Notes under the pieces: model-generated
What the model was told of the DNA's origin: nothing
Seen by the model: the letters and a program-made list of their open reading frames with translations, nothing else
The model's database searches: none
Program-made: the position numbers and the translations under genes
Part shown: in pieces, positions 32,009 through 32,800 of the stretch
How the letters are laid out: each line of letters opens with the position of its first letter
Position numbering within the stretch: the stretch's first letter is position 1
DNA from: an uncultured Bacteroidales bacterium
GTDB taxonomy: Bacteria > Bacteroidota > Bacteroidia > Bacteroidales > Paludibacteraceae
Direction of reading: 5' to 3'
Assembly (NCBI GenBank): GCA_900319995.1
Contig: ONQO01000017.1
Span: forward strand, 1-32,800
DNA length: 32,800 nucleotides

Positions 32009-32208
32009 GTGTCTTAACCTTACTCAGTGCCTGTCTGATCCTTAGCGTCACCTAAGCATGAAAGTACAGGTATGGTCTAGGATTACCAGGTAATTACTCC
32101 GTATTTTGTCCGTATTTAGTCTGTAAATGGGTTGTTGATGTGTTGCGTTTGTGCGTGAGGTGATTTGAGGGGATGATATATATGCGGAATAAAAAGGTTA
32201 AAGATGCG
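32009..32208. other. Gene-free stretch with nested hairpin and repeat
   Basis: CTTAG/CTAAG inside CCTGT/ACAGG forms a nested hairpin at about 32027-32070. The CTCCGTAT repeat, copy 2, occupies 32097-32129. No coding frame is credible. Confidence 0.5.
32097..32129. repeat. Interspersed CTCCGTAT repeat, copy 2
   Basis: Partner of 14977-15009; both share CTCCGTAT, GTCCGTA and GTAAATG in the same spacing. Confidence 0.55.
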
Positions 32209-32258
32209 TGATACATTCCGAAATCGTATGTTTTTTGCCTAGATTTCGGAATGTATCA
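32209..32258. repeat. Perfect 17-base inverted repeat
   Basis: TGATACATTCCGAAATC at 32209-32225 has its exact complement at 32242-32258, with a 16-base loop that contains six T. No T-run follows the stem on either strand, so a plain terminator is less likely than a protein-binding or mobile-element end. Between it and the promoter at 32430 I see only AT-rich sequence. Confidence 0.75.
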
Positions 32259-32429
32259 GCATAAAAAGAGATGTATTAGCGAATGATAGATTTAGAAAGA
32301 TTTTGCGCTCAAGGAACATTTAAAAAAACGTTTATCGTATTTATTAGTGTTTTGGCATATTATTTTTTGGTATTTGATATAATATGATGAGAATTATTTT
32401 ACGTATTTGATATAATTTTCGCTTAAATA

Positions 32430-32461
32430 CTTGCGCATATCAATATTTTTTCGTACCTTTG
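32430..32461 (+). promoter_or_regulatory. Promoter of the AAA_14-type ATPase
   Basis: CTTG (32430-32433), 20 bases, TACCTTTG (32454-32461). Transcription would start about 10 bases before the first ATG. Confidence 0.8.
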
Positions 32462-32477
32462 CAGCGAATTTTATAAC

Positions 32478-32800
32478 ATGACGATTATGGAGTACATATT
32501 TGAACGTAAGATTTACCAGCAGATGCTGCAATGGAAAGAAGAAAATCAAGGTAAAACAGCACTCTTGATAGAAGGAGCTCGTCGTATTGGGAAATCCACA
32601 ATCGCTGAACAATTTGCCAAACAAGAGTACAAGAGTTATATCCTCATTGACTTCAACAAAGCGACTGCCACTGTTAAAAGTTTGTTCAATGATTTGATGG
32701 ACTTGGATTACATCTTCATCTATCTGCAAGATGCCTATAAAACGACTTTGTATCCTCGCGAGTCGGTTATCATCTTTGACGAAGTGCAACAATGTCCGTT
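32478..32800 (+). CDS. AAA_14/DUF4143-type ATPase, N-terminal part
   Basis: The frame is open to the window end; about 107 residues are visible of a family that usually has about 400. Start is ATG 32478 or the more usual 32487 (MEYIFERKIY). The Walker A is GARRIGKST (K39) and the Walker B is VIIFDEVQQCP, with a short helix QMLQWKEENQGK before the P-loop; this is the form of the Bacteroidota AAA_14 ATPases that end in DUF4143. Their cellular job is unclear. The minus-strand frame across it is a shadow. Confidence 0.9.
   Translation, partial: MTIMEYIFERKIYQQMLQWKEENQGKTALLIEGARRIGKSTIAEQFAKQEYKSYILIDFNKATATVKSLFNDLMDLDYIFIYLQDAYKTTLYPRESVIIFDEVQQCP

Overview
The window looks like a chromosomal segment of a Bacteroidales bacterium (phylum Bacteroidota). 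This rests on several promoters of the Bacteroidota form (TTTG or TTG, 20 bases, TAnnTTTG), two giant BspA-like leucine-rich-repeat surface proteins with a matching C-terminal tail, a periplasmic-TPR/membrane/AraC hybrid regulator, and RhuM and Doc relatives. The species cannot be named from the sequence. Several housekeeping-type genes are frameshifted, which is either real decay or assembly error.

Layout. 1-369 is the 3' end of a LuxR-type response regulator with a terminator, then about 650 bases without a gene. 1025-2751 (all minus strand) holds a cupin protein, a Nudix hydrolase, an unknown protein and a small sigma-region-4-like protein. 2762-14345 is a long, visibly AT-rich, all-minus-strand defence island. 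In transcription order it contains a three-gene operon (unknown 346 aa protein, four-helix membrane protein, NdpA/YejK-like nucleoid-associated protein), a single polypeptide joining a cytosine-C5 and an adenine-N6 DNA methyltransferase, an HNH nuclease, an unknown protein, a nucleoside 2-deoxyribosyltransferase-like protein, another unknown protein, an intact vsr, a RhuM-like/Doc pair, and a broken second vsr. The RhuM-Doc pair lies between the two vsr copies, and a shared about 70-base leader follows each copy.

14346-16175 holds a small Bacteroidales protein of unknown function, a repeat-rich, hairpin-rich gap and an Hsp20 chaperone. 16300-26424 is a surface-protein locus: the TPR-AraC regulator is followed by two paralogous BspA-like proteins, each with the same hairpin after its stop codon. 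26486-27071 carries terminators, a canonical promoter with no clear gene behind it, and an orphan remnant of the same C-terminal tail. 27162-28940 is a minus-strand DNA-repair group (DUF1294 membrane protein, broken hypoxanthine/uracil-DNA glycosylase, frameshifted ogt, GNAT protein).

29127-32800 runs on the plus strand. A promoter drives a 51-aa ORF that overlaps a zeta-toxin-like kinase, a likely toxin-antitoxin pair. Then comes an intergenic region built almost entirely of inverted repeats, an LtaS-like membrane sulfatase, a gene-free stretch with a perfect 17-base inverted repeat, and the start of an AAA_14-type ATPase cut by the window edge.

The best candidates for something undescribed are the three-gene NdpA/membrane/unknown operon beside the dual-specificity methyltransferase-HNH module, the stem-loop region before the sulfatase gene, and a 29-base repeat found inside the coding sequence of two unrelated genes.
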